Shown here one piece after another: positions 14,730-22,404 of a stretch of 27,154 nucleotides of DNA. The translations under genes were made by a program, and so were the position numbers. The stretch's first letter is position 1. Each line of letters begins with the position of its first letter. Below the pieces are notes generated by a model. That model searched no databases, was not told the DNA's origin, and saw only the letters and a list, made by a program, of their open reading frames with translations. The stretch is from assembly GCA_964384255.1 (NCBI GenBank), contig CAYLKH010000027.1:1-27154 (forward strand), in the 5' to 3' direction. The DNA is from SIG469 sp964384255 (lineage in GTDB: Bacteria > Bacillota > Clostridia > Oscillospirales > Oscillospiraceae).

Positions 14730-17006
14730 CTATTTTGACAGGCTGACAGTCATAGCCATGACCGTTATGTCGTCGCCCGCTCCACGGGTCTGCTCAGCCA
14801 CTGCTGCCAGCCGGGTCGCCAGCTCCCTTGGGCTGGTCCCCTCGTATTGGCCGATCAGCTGACGCACCCAGCCGTCACTGTCCCTGTCGGCCACCCCGTC
14901 GCTGCACATTACAAAAAAGTCTCCTTCCTGCAAAATAAGCTCGGTTTTTTCATATTCTCCCCCTGTCCCCGGCGGGGGAGACGGCTCACCCAGCCGTGTC
15001 ACCTGACCCTGGCTGCGGATATATGACGGTGCCGCACCCCATTTGATCGCTGTTGTTTTTCCCGAAAACAGGTCCACCGCCAGCAGATCTACCGTGGCAA
15101 AGCCTCCACCGCCGCCCCGAAGAATATAGGCCGAGTCCAGCGTCCTTACAGCCGACTCCGGCTCAGCCCCTGCCCGAAGCAGCCTTTCCAGCACCCTTAC
15201 GGCGCTTTGGCTTTCTGCCTGAGCAAGCTCTCCGGAGCCTCTGCCGTCTGACAGGATAAGGAACAGCTGCCCATCGCTGTCTCGAAACCAGGTCCCGTAA
15301 TCCCCGCAAACCTCCTCTTCCTTCCTGCATTTTGCCGCAACGCCTACCATAGGGGTAAACCGCTCTTTTTCGGTAAAGATCACCCCTCCAGCCACCTGGC
15401 GGGGTCCTCTCAGCTCTGTTCCCACTATGGCCGAAAGCCCGGTCTGTAGCTCTGCCGCCGCTCCTGCCTCGGTGCCGTCCAGTTCGACACACAATCTGCC
15501 CAGGCCATCTCGGTATGCCCTGCTGCCCATGTCCATGTCCAGAGTTTTCAGATATTTTTCCACCCGTCGGCTGAGCCTCACTTCGCCGGAAGGCCCGGCA
15601 GCCGCCCTTTGCGCTGCCCGATCAAGCATTTTTGCCAGCTCACCGTACTGGTCAGCCACCAGCTGTCTGTCCTGGGATGCCAGCTTTTCATAGCGCCGCC
15701 GATAATCCAGGGCCGCTATCTCCTCGTTGAGCACCGCCACGAACTTGGGCATATTTTTGCACCGGGACGAAAACCATCCGGGGAAATCCGCCGCGTCAGC
15801 CTGTCCCCTCCGGCTGAACCGGATGGATGCATCGTTGAGGGCGCTTCTGGTAGCTTCTCCGTCCCGCTGCCAGCACACATGGTTCATTACGCATCGCTTG
15901 CATACCCGCTCCGCAGTCCTGTCAAAAACCGACGCGGTAGACGTGCTTCCCGAGTTTTCCGACTTGAGCGCCGACGAAACCGACTCAAAAAGCTCTGCAA
16001 AAACCATCGCCATATCCGTCAGCCGCCTGACCGCCAGCCGGGCAGCGGTCTTTTTTTCGCTGTCCTTTTCCCTGTGTTCCCGGGGAAGCAGCTCCGAAGG
16101 CAGCAGCATAAACAGCGTACACATTCCAAATGACTCAAACAGAGCCGCCACCGGAGCCGTTTTGGCCTGCCACAGCAGGCAAATGCCCACCACGGTCAGA
16201 AAAGCCAGGACCCCGGGATACCTTTTTTGACTTTTCAGCAGTCCCGCCGCCAATCCTCCCAGCCCAAAGGACAGGGAAAACAGGCCCGTCCCACCGGTAG
16301 ACAGATCGATCGCCGAACCTGCCGCAACTCCTATGGCCGCGCCTATGGACCATCCCCCTCCGTGGGCCGCCAGCAGTACCAGAAAGCAGCCAATCATTCT
16401 GCCGATAGAGATAAACCCCATCAGCTCAATGGGCGACAGGGCGGCCAATAGTCCCGCCGCCAGCAAAAACAGTCCCGCCTTGCCCGAAACGCTGCCGTTG
16501 TCAGCAAGAGCCTGAGCAAACAGATATGTACACCCGGCCACCGCCCCGGATTCTCCCAGCAGCATTATCACTCCTCCCGGGCTGACCCCCTGGTCGAGCA
16601 AAAACACGAATCCGATGATTGCCGTTATCGTTCCGGCCAGAAGCGGCCTGAACAGTCTGGTTTCGCACCAGCGCAGCCCTTTTAAAACAAAGGACAGGGC
16701 AGATACCAGAACCGTTATTGATACGTGCTTAGCCCCTCCGGTCAGTCCGCCCAGCAGAGCAAACCCCGCTGCCGCCCCCATCAGGGCGCAAAATCCCTCG
16801 ATCCCGACCCCTGATGCCGCCGCCATAGCTATGGCAAAGGGGCGCCAGGATCCCAGCACCCGGGCGTTAGCCAGCAAAAATGATGCCACAAATCTTATGG
16901 TACATTCGGCGGCTCTGAATATGGCCGCTCCGGTCACCGGCGGGATGTCGCCCAGCAGACCCTCCTTCAGCTGTTCAAACCATTGCTTAACTCCGGTGTT
17001 TTCCAT
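14730..17006 (-). CDS. spoIIE: Stage II sporulation protein E (PP2C-type phosphatase)
   Basis: The 758-residue protein fits SpoIIE (827 in B. subtilis). A large hydrophobic N-terminal part (about 35-310) should contain some ten membrane segments. A regulatory region with a CKRCVMNHVCW cysteine cluster follows. The PP2C domain fills about 553-758, with metal-binding Asp569 (VCGDYG), Asp587 (LSDGRGSG), Asp703 (CSDGVAD) and Asp745/746 (GDDITVM). SpoIIE dephosphorylates SpoIIAA to release sigma-F in the forespore and also acts at the polar septum. I set the start at ATG 17006, because GGGAGG lies 9 bp upstream. The frame stays open to 17231, but those 75 residues are not family-like. It shows that the organism descends from spore formers. 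Confidence 0.93.
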   Translation of the reverse strand: MENTGVKQWFEQLKEGLLGDIPPVTGAAIFRAAECTIRFVASFLLANARVLGSWRPFAIAMAAASGVGIEGFCALMGAAAGFALLGGLTGGAKHVSITVLVSALSFVLKGLRWCETRLFRPLLAGTITAIIGFVFLLDQGVSPGGVIMLLGESGAVAGCTYLFAQALADNGSVSGKAGLFLLAAGLLAALSPIELMGFISIGRMIGCFLVLLAAHGGGWSIGAAIGVAAGSAIDLSTGGTGLFSLSFGLGGLAAGLLKSQKRYPGVLAFLTVVGICLLWQAKTAPVAALFESFGMCTLFMLLPSELLPREHREKDSEKKTAARLAVRRLTDMAMVFAELFESVSSALKSENSGSTSTASVFDRTAERVCKRCVMNHVCWQRDGEATRSALNDASIRFSRRGQADAADFPGWFSSRCKNMPKFVAVLNEEIAALDYRRRYEKLASQDRQLVADQYGELAKMLDRAAQRAAAGPSGEVRLSRRVEKYLKTLDMDMGSRAYRDGLGRLCVELDGTEAGAAAELQTGLSAIVGTELRGPRQVAGGVIFTEKERFTPMVGVAAKCRKEEEVCGDYGTWFRDSDGQLFLILSDGRGSGELAQAESQSAVRVLERLLRAGAEPESAVRTLDSAYILRGGGGGFATVDLLAVDLFSGKTTAIKWGAAPSYIRSQGQVTRLGEPSPPPGTGGEYEKTELILQEGDFFVMCSDGVADRDSDGWVRQLIGQYEGTSPRELATRLAAVAEQTRGAGDDITVMAMTVSLSK

Positions 17007-17102
17007 TTTCCAGGTCCTCCCTTGCTTTACATAATATCTTGACCTGATTTTAGCAAAGGAAATCAATGAAACCCGTCGGGAAATAGGACGGTCAAAAATA
17101 AA

Positions 17103-17165
17103 TAACGGATCCCAGTGTGTCAAAATAGTCCATCGGACTATTTTGACACGCTGCAATGGATCCTT
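17103..17165. repeat. Long palindrome in the spoIIE / CCA-adding gene divergent region
   Basis: The core is a perfect 15-bp inverted repeat, 17117-17131 with 17135-17149, around ATC. Arms read GTGTCAAAATAGTCC. Outside it, GGATCC occurs on both sides (17107-17112 and 17158-17163), and the flanks pair imperfectly to lengthen the stem. The location between two divergent start codons, in a 246-bp gap, argues against a simple terminator. It may be an operator, a dispersed palindromic element or a leader hairpin. Confidence 0.6.
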
Positions 17166-17182
17166 CTGCTCCTTTTGCGGAG

Positions 17183-17212
17183 TTGACCAGAGGGTTTGGA
17201 AAATGCTATTAT
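17183..17212 (+). promoter_or_regulatory. Promoter of the CCA-adding enzyme gene
   Basis: TTGACC (17183-17188), 18 bp, TATTAT (17207-17212), with TGC directly before the -10. GGAGG at 17244-17248 lies 4 bp before the ATG at 17253. Confidence 0.5.
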
Positions 17213-17252
17213 TATAGACAGTCGATAGCATAAACTATTATTTGGAGGCGTT

Positions 17253-18434
17253 ATGAAAAAGCTGACTATAACCGTTCCTTCTTATGCCGCCCTGGCGCTG
17301 GAGAGGCTGAACGCCTCCGGATATGGAGCCTGGGTAGTGGGCGGCTGCGTTAGAGACACCCTTATGGGCAGGACCCCCGGCGACTGGGACATATGCACGG
17401 CCGCCCTGCCCGACCAGACCCGCCAGCTTTTTGAAACCGATTTTCACGTGATCGACACCGGCCTACAGCACGGAACCGTTACCGTCGTCGTGGAGGGTCA
17501 GCCTCTGGAAATAACCACCTGCCGCACCGAGGGCGCATATTCCGACAACCGTCGGCCCGACAGCGTCAGCTTCGTTTCCGATGTACGGACAGACCTTGCC
17601 CGCAGGGATTTTACCATCAATGCCATGGCCTACAACCGGACCGACGGGCTTCTGGACCTGTTTGACGGCCAAAGCGATTTAAGTGCCGGACTTATCCGCT
17701 GCGTAGGTCAGGCCGAAAAGCGATTTGGGGAAGATTCTCTGCGCATCCTGCGGGCGCTGCGATTCGCCGCCGTTCTTGATTTTCAAATCGAATCCAAAAC
17801 CGCTGTCGCCGCGCATAAAATGGCCGGTTTGCTGAAAAATATTTCGGTAGAGCGTGTTTTCATTGAACTCAAAAAACTGCTGACCGCCGACAGCTGCCCC
17901 CGGATCGTTTCGGAATTTGGCGACGTTATTGCCCTTGCTGCCGGAAGCCCGCCAAGAGAGCTTATCACCACCAGCGGTGACGCCGCCGTGGCCTTCTGTC
18001 TCGCCTTTGAAAACGCCCCTGCCGTCCTGACCCGGCTCAAGGCTCCCAGGTCCCTGATCGCCTCTGCCGCAGCCCTTCAAGCCGCCCGTCCCCCTCAGTC
18101 TCTGCCCGAAGCTCTGTCCCTGATGGGTCAGACAGACCGGGAGGATCATCGGCGGCTGACTGAATATTTTAACGCTCAGGGTATATCCACAGAGCTTTTG
18201 CAGGCCGCTTTCACCAGCGGCATCCCCTGTCGAATATCCCAGCTGGATATCAGCGGCAGAGACCTGATATCCCTCGGCATCAGCCCCGGCCCCGCCCTGG
18301 GTCAGGTGCTTAACGCCCTTTTGGACGCGGTCATTAATGGCAGGCTCATTAACCAAAAGCCCGCATTATTGGCGGCTGCGGAGCAGCTCACCGGTCTGCG
18401 GTCTGCGCCCGATGCTCCAAATAGTCAGCTTTAA
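17253..18434 (+). CDS. cca: CCA-adding tRNA nucleotidyltransferase
   Basis: The 393-residue class II nucleotidyltransferase adds or repairs the 3' CCA of tRNA. The N-terminal catalytic domain shows WVVGGCVRDTLMGRTPGDWDI, where Asp44 and Asp46 bind the metals. RRDFTINAMAYN and RILRALRFAA are the family's B and D motifs. Length matches bacterial CCA enzymes (about 390-420). The C-terminal half is all-helical and poorly conserved; the CCA role rather than poly(A) polymerase is inferred from Gram-positive context and length. There is no HD domain. The cysteine desulfurase gene follows after 149 bp with its own promoter. Confidence 0.9.
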   Translation: MKKLTITVPSYAALALERLNASGYGAWVVGGCVRDTLMGRTPGDWDICTAALPDQTRQLFETDFHVIDTGLQHGTVTVVVEGQPLEITTCRTEGAYSDNRRPDSVSFVSDVRTDLARRDFTINAMAYNRTDGLLDLFDGQSDLSAGLIRCVGQAEKRFGEDSLRILRALRFAAVLDFQIESKTAVAAHKMAGLLKNISVERVFIELKKLLTADSCPRIVSEFGDVIALAAGSPPRELITTSGDAAVAFCLAFENAPAVLTRLKAPRSLIASAAALQAARPPQSLPEALSLMGQTDREDHRRLTEYFNAQGISTELLQAAFTSGIPCRISQLDISGRDLISLGISPGPALGQVLNALLDAVINGRLINQKPALLAAAEQLTGLRSAPDAPNSQL

Positions 18435-18443
18435 GCCCGAACG

Positions 18444-18461
18444 GGCGTGATTTCCCACGCC
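18444..18461 (+). terminator. Weak hairpin after the CCA-adding gene
   Basis: GGCGTG (18444-18449) pairs with CACGCC (18456-18461) around a 6-nt loop, 10 bp past the stop. It is followed by GGATTGACTTTTG, so the T-run is poor. It abuts the next -35 element. Confidence 0.3.
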
Positions 18462-18464
18462 GGA

Positions 18465-18503
18465 TTGACTTTTGAATACCAGTTGGTATAATATAACATG
18501 TTA
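18465..18503 (+). promoter_or_regulatory. Promoter of the nifS-nifU operon with two palindromes
   Basis: TTGACT (18465-18470), 16 bp, TATAAT (18487-18492). The palindrome ATACCA-GT-TGGTAT (18476-18489) fills the spacer and overlaps the -10. A second one, TAACATGTTA (18494-18503), covers the likely transcription start. These are natural places for a repressor, and iron-sulfur operons are often controlled by Rrf2/IscR-type proteins, but no such gene is in the window. Confidence 0.6.
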
Positions 18504-18583
18504 AAGGATAAGTAACCGGTGATTTGATCCGACGTTACCTGTGCTTTCCCTATACGATCCACCGAAACGGAGTTGAATAAATA

Positions 18584-19765
18584 ATGTCCAGAATTGTATA
18601 TGCCGATAATGCGGCCACCACCTCTGTCGCTCCCGAAGTGTTCGAGGCCATGAAGCCCTACTTCACCGAGCATTTTGGCAACCCATCAGGCCACTACTCC
18701 ATTGGCTACACCACCAAGGATGCCGTTGCCGAAGCCAGGGCCAAGGTCGCTGCCGCTATCAACGCCCAGCCGGACGAGATCTACTTCACCGGCGGCGGCT
18801 CCGAGGCCGACAACTGGGTCCTCAAGGGCGTGGCCGAGCGCAAGGGCGGCGGCCACATCATCACCACCACCATCGAGCATCATGCCCTGCTCCGCAGCGG
18901 CGAATGGCTCAGCAAAAACAATATCGACGTGACCTTCCTGCCGGTCGACAACTATGGCAAGGTATCCCTGACCGAGCTGGAAAAGTCTATCCGTGACGAC
19001 ACTATTCTGGTATCCGTCATGATGGCCAACAACGAGATCGCCACCATCCAGCCCGTGGCCGAGATCGGCGCTCTGTGCCACGAAAAGGGAGTCCTGTTCC
19101 ACACCGATGCTGTTCAGGCCACCGGCCATATCCCCATCGACGTTAAGGCCATGAATATCGACCTTCTTTCCATGGCGGCTCACAAGTTCCGCGGACCCAA
19201 GGGCGTTGGCGCAATGTATTGCCGCAAGGGCCTTAAGCTGCCTGCTCTTATCCACGGCGGCGGCCAGGAAAAGGGCGTCCGTGGCGGCACCGAAAACGTT
19301 CCCGGTATCGTGGGTCTGGGCGCCGCCATCGAACTGGCTGTCAAAAACATGCCCGAAAACACCGCCCGTCTCACCAAAATGCGGGACAGGCTCATCAAGG
19401 GCATAACCGAAACCATACCCTACAGCTACCTTACCGGTCATCCTACCGACCGTCTGCCCGGGACCGCGTCTTTCATCTTCGAAAGCATCGAGGGCGAATC
19501 CATCCTTTTGTGGCTGGATATGGCAGGCATCTGCGCCTCCACCGGCTCCGCCTGCGATTCCGACTCCCTCGACCCGTCCCATGTTCTGCTGGGTATCGGT
19601 CTTCCTGCCGAGCGCGCTCACGGCTCTCTGCGTCTGAGCCTGGGCGAGATCAACACCGAAGAAGACGTTGACTATCTGCTGGAGCAGATCCCCCCTATCG
19701 TCCAGCGTCTGCGCAATATGTCCCCGCTGTGGGAAAACAACAAACCCAAGGAGGTAAATAACTGA
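18584..19765 (+). CDS. nifS: Cysteine desulfurase (NifS/IscS type)
   Basis: This 393-residue PLP enzyme takes sulfur from cysteine and passes it as persulfide to the scaffold protein encoded next. YADNAATTSVAPEV opens the protein, the PLP lysine is Lys201 in AAHKFRGPKG, and the catalytic Cys324 lies in ASTGSACDSD. The loop carrying Cys324 is long, as in group I (IscS/NifS) enzymes. Length is typical. Its stop overlaps the nifU start (TGATG), so translation is coupled. The promoter with palindromes lies upstream. In anaerobes without isc gene clusters, this pair usually serves general Fe-S assembly rather than nitrogenase, and no nitrogenase genes are seen here. Confidence 0.96.
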   Translation: MSRIVYADNAATTSVAPEVFEAMKPYFTEHFGNPSGHYSIGYTTKDAVAEARAKVAAAINAQPDEIYFTGGGSEADNWVLKGVAERKGGGHIITTTIEHHALLRSGEWLSKNNIDVTFLPVDNYGKVSLTELEKSIRDDTILVSVMMANNEIATIQPVAEIGALCHEKGVLFHTDAVQATGHIPIDVKAMNIDLLSMAAHKFRGPKGVGAMYCRKGLKLPALIHGGGQEKGVRGGTENVPGIVGLGAAIELAVKNMPENTARLTKMRDRLIKGITETIPYSYLTGHPTDRLPGTASFIFESIEGESILLWLDMAGICASTGSACDSDSLDPSHVLLGIGLPAERAHGSLRLSLGEINTEEDVDYLLEQIPPIVQRLRNMSPLWENNKPKEVNN

Positions 19766-20205
19766 TGTCACAGATGTATTCCGACAAGGTAATGGACCAT
19801 TTTGCCAACCCCCGCAACGTGGGCGAGCTTGAAGACGCCAACGCCATTGGCGAGGTCGGCAACGCCAAATGCGGCGACATTATGAAAATGTATATGAAGA
19901 TCGAAAACGGCGTCATTGAGGACGTTAAGTTCAAAACCTATGGCTGCGGCGCTGCCGTCGCCACCTCCTCCATGGCCACCGAAATGGTCAAGGGCAAGTC
20001 TGTTGAAGAAGCCCTGGCTTTGACCAACCGCGCCGTGGCCGACGCTCTGGACGGTTTGCCCCCGGTCAAAATGCACTGCTCCGTGCTGGCTGAAGAGGCT
20101 ATCAAGGCTGCGCTGACCGACTATTACACCCGTCAGGGTATCGACCCCGAACCCTATGTTGGCTGCAACATGGACTGCGACCACTGCCATCACGACGAAC
20201 ACTGA
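19765..20205 (+). CDS. nifU: Fe-S cluster scaffold protein (NifU/IscU type) with Cys/His tail
   Basis: The 146-residue protein is the U-type scaffold on which NifS builds clusters. Conserved ligands are Cys36 and Asp38 (AKCGD), Cys61 (YGCGAA) and Cys105 (MHCSVL). It lacks the ferredoxin and Nfu domains of full-length NifU. An added tail (about 131-146) reads YVGCNMDCDHCHHDEH, with three more Cys and four His, and could bind a metal or a second cluster. The start codon overlaps the nifS stop by one base, and AAGGAGG (19748-19754) inside nifS is its ribosome binding site. Confidence 0.94.
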   Translation: MSQMYSDKVMDHFANPRNVGELEDANAIGEVGNAKCGDIMKMYMKIENGVIEDVKFKTYGCGAAVATSSMATEMVKGKSVEEALALTNRAVADALDGLPPVKMHCSVLAEEAIKAALTDYYTRQGIDPEPYVGCNMDCDHCHHDEH

Positions 20206-20219
20206 AAGGCTGAACTCCT

Positions 20220-20780
20220 ATGTCATACATCCCCAACCTCCAGCAGGCATGGGATCTGCTGAACGAATATAACCACGAAGATTTTCACCTTAAGCACAGT
20301 CAGACCGTAAGCCGCGTCATGGAATATTACGCCGAGCTTTTGGGCTATGGCGACGAAAAAGAGTTCTGGGCCGTTGTCGGTCTGCTTCACGACCTGGACT
20401 TTGAAATGTATCCCGACCAGCACTGCATTAAGGTCCAGGAAATTATGACCCAGCGGGATATCGATCCCCGACTTATCCGGGCTGTTGCCAGCCACGGCTG
20501 GGGCATCTGCTGCGATATCAAGCCCGAACACGAGATGGAAAAGGTCCTCTACGCCACCGACGAGCTTACCGGCCTTATTGGCGCCGCTGCCCTGATGCGC
20601 CCCAGCAAAAGCGTTCAGGACATGGAGGTCAGCTCTCTGAAAAAGAAGTTTAAAGACAAAAAATTTGCCCAGGGCTGTTCCCGGGACGTTATCAAAAACG
20701 GCGCGGAGCTGCTGGGCTGGGAACTGGACAGGCTCTTTGAGCAGACCATTCTGGCAATGCGGACCATCGAAGGAATGTAA
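20220..20780 (+). CDS. HD-domain protein, putative metal-dependent phosphohydrolase
   Basis: The 186-residue protein has the HD metal-binding set: His26 (LKHSQTV), His57-Asp58 (LLHDLDFE) and Asp114 (ATDELTGL), with His92 (SHGWG) as an additional ligand. Small HD proteins of this type hydrolyse nucleotides or related phosphoesters; the substrate is unknown. It starts 14 bp after nifU with only a weak AAAGG ribosome binding site, so it is probably translated from the nifS-nifU message. The C-terminal part (KKKFKDKKFAQGCSRDVI) is basic and less conserved. Confidence 0.85.
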   Translation: MSYIPNLQQAWDLLNEYNHEDFHLKHSQTVSRVMEYYAELLGYGDEKEFWAVVGLLHDLDFEMYPDQHCIKVQEIMTQRDIDPRLIRAVASHGWGICCDIKPEHEMEKVLYATDELTGLIGAAALMRPSKSVQDMEVSSLKKKFKDKKFAQGCSRDVIKNGAELLGWELDRLFEQTILAMRTIEGM

Positions 20781-20839
20781 CAACAGGTCGTCCGATGCTC
20801 GACCCATCGGCCACCGGGAAGAAAAGAAAGGAAAACAAA

Positions 20840-21241
20840 ATGGAAAAGGTATTTGAATTTCTCAACGGCTGCAACGCGTTTTATTTCACCACCGTTGACG
20901 GCGACGCTCCCCGCTGCCGTCCCTTCGGCTTCAAAATGATGTTCGAGGACAAGATGTATTTCGGTCTGGGTACCCACAAGGCTTCTTTTGCCGAGCTGGA
21001 AAAGAACCCCAATGTGGAGATCTGCGCCATGAGTACTGCTGACCGGGGCGCCTTTATCCGCATCCGGGGCAAAGCTGTTCTCGACCCCCGTCAGGAGGTC
21101 CAGGACGCCATGTTCCAGGCTTCTCCCTTCCTGAAAAACACCTACAACGAAGAAACCGGCTGGCGCCACGAATGTCTGTATCTCGAAGACATGTCCGCCG
21201 TCGTGTTCCACATGGGCCAGGGCGAAGAAAAGCTCTACTGA
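20840..21241 (+). CDS. Pyridoxamine 5'-phosphate oxidase-like FMN-binding protein
   Basis: The 133-residue protein matches the split-barrel flavin-binding family, from FLNGCNAFYFTTVDGDAPRC at the N-terminus through PFGFKMMFEDKMYFGLGTHK to VEICAMSTADRGAFIRIRGK. Clostridial relatives are annotated as PPOX-class or general-stress FMN-binding proteins that bind FMN, heme or F420; the reaction is unknown. The start is ATG 20840 because AAAGGA lies 7 bp upstream. The open frame back to 20795 is not used. It is the last gene of the nifS operon, 59 bp after the HD gene, and ends at a strong terminator. Confidence 0.85.
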   Translation: MEKVFEFLNGCNAFYFTTVDGDAPRCRPFGFKMMFEDKMYFGLGTHKASFAELEKNPNVEICAMSTADRGAFIRIRGKAVLDPRQEVQDAMFQASPFLKNTYNEETGWRHECLYLEDMSAVVFHMGQGEEKLY

Positions 21242-21257
21242 TATCCCCCCATTTACC

Positions 21258-21316
21258 AACAGGCTACCCCTCTATCCGGGCGTTCAACGCTCAGATGGAG
21301 GGGTAGCCTGTTTTTG
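21258..21316 (+). terminator. Intrinsic terminator ending the nifS operon
   Basis: AACAGGCTACCCCTC (21258-21272) pairs with GAGGGGTAGCCTGTT (21298-21312). The stem extends inward by four more pairs including one G-U, and GCGTT/AACGC (21280-21290) makes an inner hairpin. It is followed by TTTTTG. It also lies about 45 bp past the stop of the convergent SGNH gene. Confidence 0.85.
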
Positions 21317-21360
21317 TCAAAACCGTCGTAAAAAGCCGGAACTCCGGACCCGGGATCGGT

Positions 21361-22392
21361 TTATTGAAATCCTATTATCCTGACCATTCGGTCGTATTTG
21401 TCCGGCGACTCGTCCCACGACTCATAATCCGGATCTCCCCGCTTGTCCTCAAACCCATAATCCTCAACCAGCTTGCCTCCAAGCCATTTGGTAAACTTTC
21501 TGGCTCCCAACAGGTTTGTGTGAGATCTGTCCATAAAATCGGTGGGAGGATAGATCCCGGTTTCGTTAAAATTCTCAACCCCGTCATACAGGGTATATCC
21601 CGCGTCGCGGATATAGTCGATAAGGGTGTTCATATAGGGGATAACGTCGTAGCTGACCACAGCGGGCGAATAGAAAAAGCAGACCTGGACATCGTTTTCC
21701 TCGATATAGTCAAACAAAAGCTCCAACTCATATATGGCATCGTCGGTGATCGGCAGGCGCTCATCGTTTTCGGAAAACAGGCCCGAAACATCCTCAGACC
21801 CCTTGATAAACTGGGGGTCCAGAGAAGCCCCTTTTATTCCCAGACCACTGATATATTTTGACGGCAGATGAGCCCGCTTCCAGCGGCTGTGCATGGCAAA
21901 CACCGGCTGGTAGAATTCAAGCAGCTGGTACGCGCTGTTATACTGCCCCTTCTCCGCCAGATACTGGATCATGTTGTGTCTGTTCAGTGACGGCGGCATC
22001 AGGTCCGAGAGGAAGTGTATCTGCGCCGATGTTACCCCTTCCATAAGATAAAGGTTGATGTTCAGCACAAACACGGCATCCGGCTGGGTTTTTCGACATT
22101 CTTCGATAATGAATCTGGTCGCTGCCAGGGGCTGCTGGGCGGTCGAATAGGGATAGCAGGCAATGCCATATTCCTCCCAGGCGGTAGTAGGCTCCCAATA
22201 GGCATAGGTCGCGCTGGGTCCAACGATAACAGCGTCCAGGGTGTTATCCTTTTCGAGATAGAATCCGGTAAGTCTCCAGAACATATGGTCGTTGACCGCC
22301 AGACTGCTTATAGCCCGGCCAATAACGGCCAGGATCGAAAGGGTCAGCACAACAAAGGCTGCGGAACGGATAAAATTATGCTTCTTTTTCAT
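21361..22392 (-). CDS. DltD/AlgJ-like SGNH acyltransferase partner
   Basis: The 343-residue protein has an N-terminal membrane anchor (about 9-32) and an extracellular SGNH-like domain. The probable triad is Ser60 in VIVGPSATYAYW, then Asp288 and His291 in MDRSHTNLLGARKFTKWL. Such proteins act with MBOAT transporters (DltB-DltD, AlgI-AlgJ/X) to place acyl groups on surface polymers. The acceptor is not evident from sequence. It is the last gene of the five-gene operon, 12 bp after the MBOAT gene, with AGGAGG 8 bp before the ATG. It is shorter than classical DltD (about 390-420). Confidence 0.8.
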   Translation of the reverse strand: MKKKHNFIRSAAFVVLTLSILAVIGRAISSLAVNDHMFWRLTGFYLEKDNTLDAVIVGPSATYAYWEPTTAWEEYGIACYPYSTAQQPLAATRFIIEECRKTQPDAVFVLNINLYLMEGVTSAQIHFLSDLMPPSLNRHNMIQYLAEKGQYNSAYQLLEFYQPVFAMHSRWKRAHLPSKYISGLGIKGASLDPQFIKGSEDVSGLFSENDERLPITDDAIYELELLFDYIEENDVQVCFFYSPAVVSYDVIPYMNTLIDYIRDAGYTLYDGVENFNETGIYPPTDFMDRSHTNLLGARKFTKWLGGKLVEDYGFEDKRGDPDYESWDESPDKYDRMVRIIGFQ

Positions 22393-22404
22393 TCTGCCAG
22401 CCTC

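Noticed and set aside
17007..17231. N-terminal extension of SpoIIE by 75 residues
   Set aside because: The ribosome binding site lies just before ATG 17006, the added residues are not SpoIIE-like, and the extension would run through the long palindrome.
18435..18446. GCCC-GAAC-GGGC hairpin after the CCA-adding gene
   Set aside because: Stem of four pairs and no T-run; overlaps a slightly better hairpin.
18686..19771. Minus-strand open frame of 361 codons over nifS
   Set aside because: Antisense shadow of a cysteine desulfurase with all catalytic residues; no domain in the shadow.
18584..20205. Nitrogen-fixation locus
   Set aside because: NifS and short NifU alone are general Fe-S assembly proteins in Clostridia, and no nitrogenase or FeMo-cofactor gene is present.
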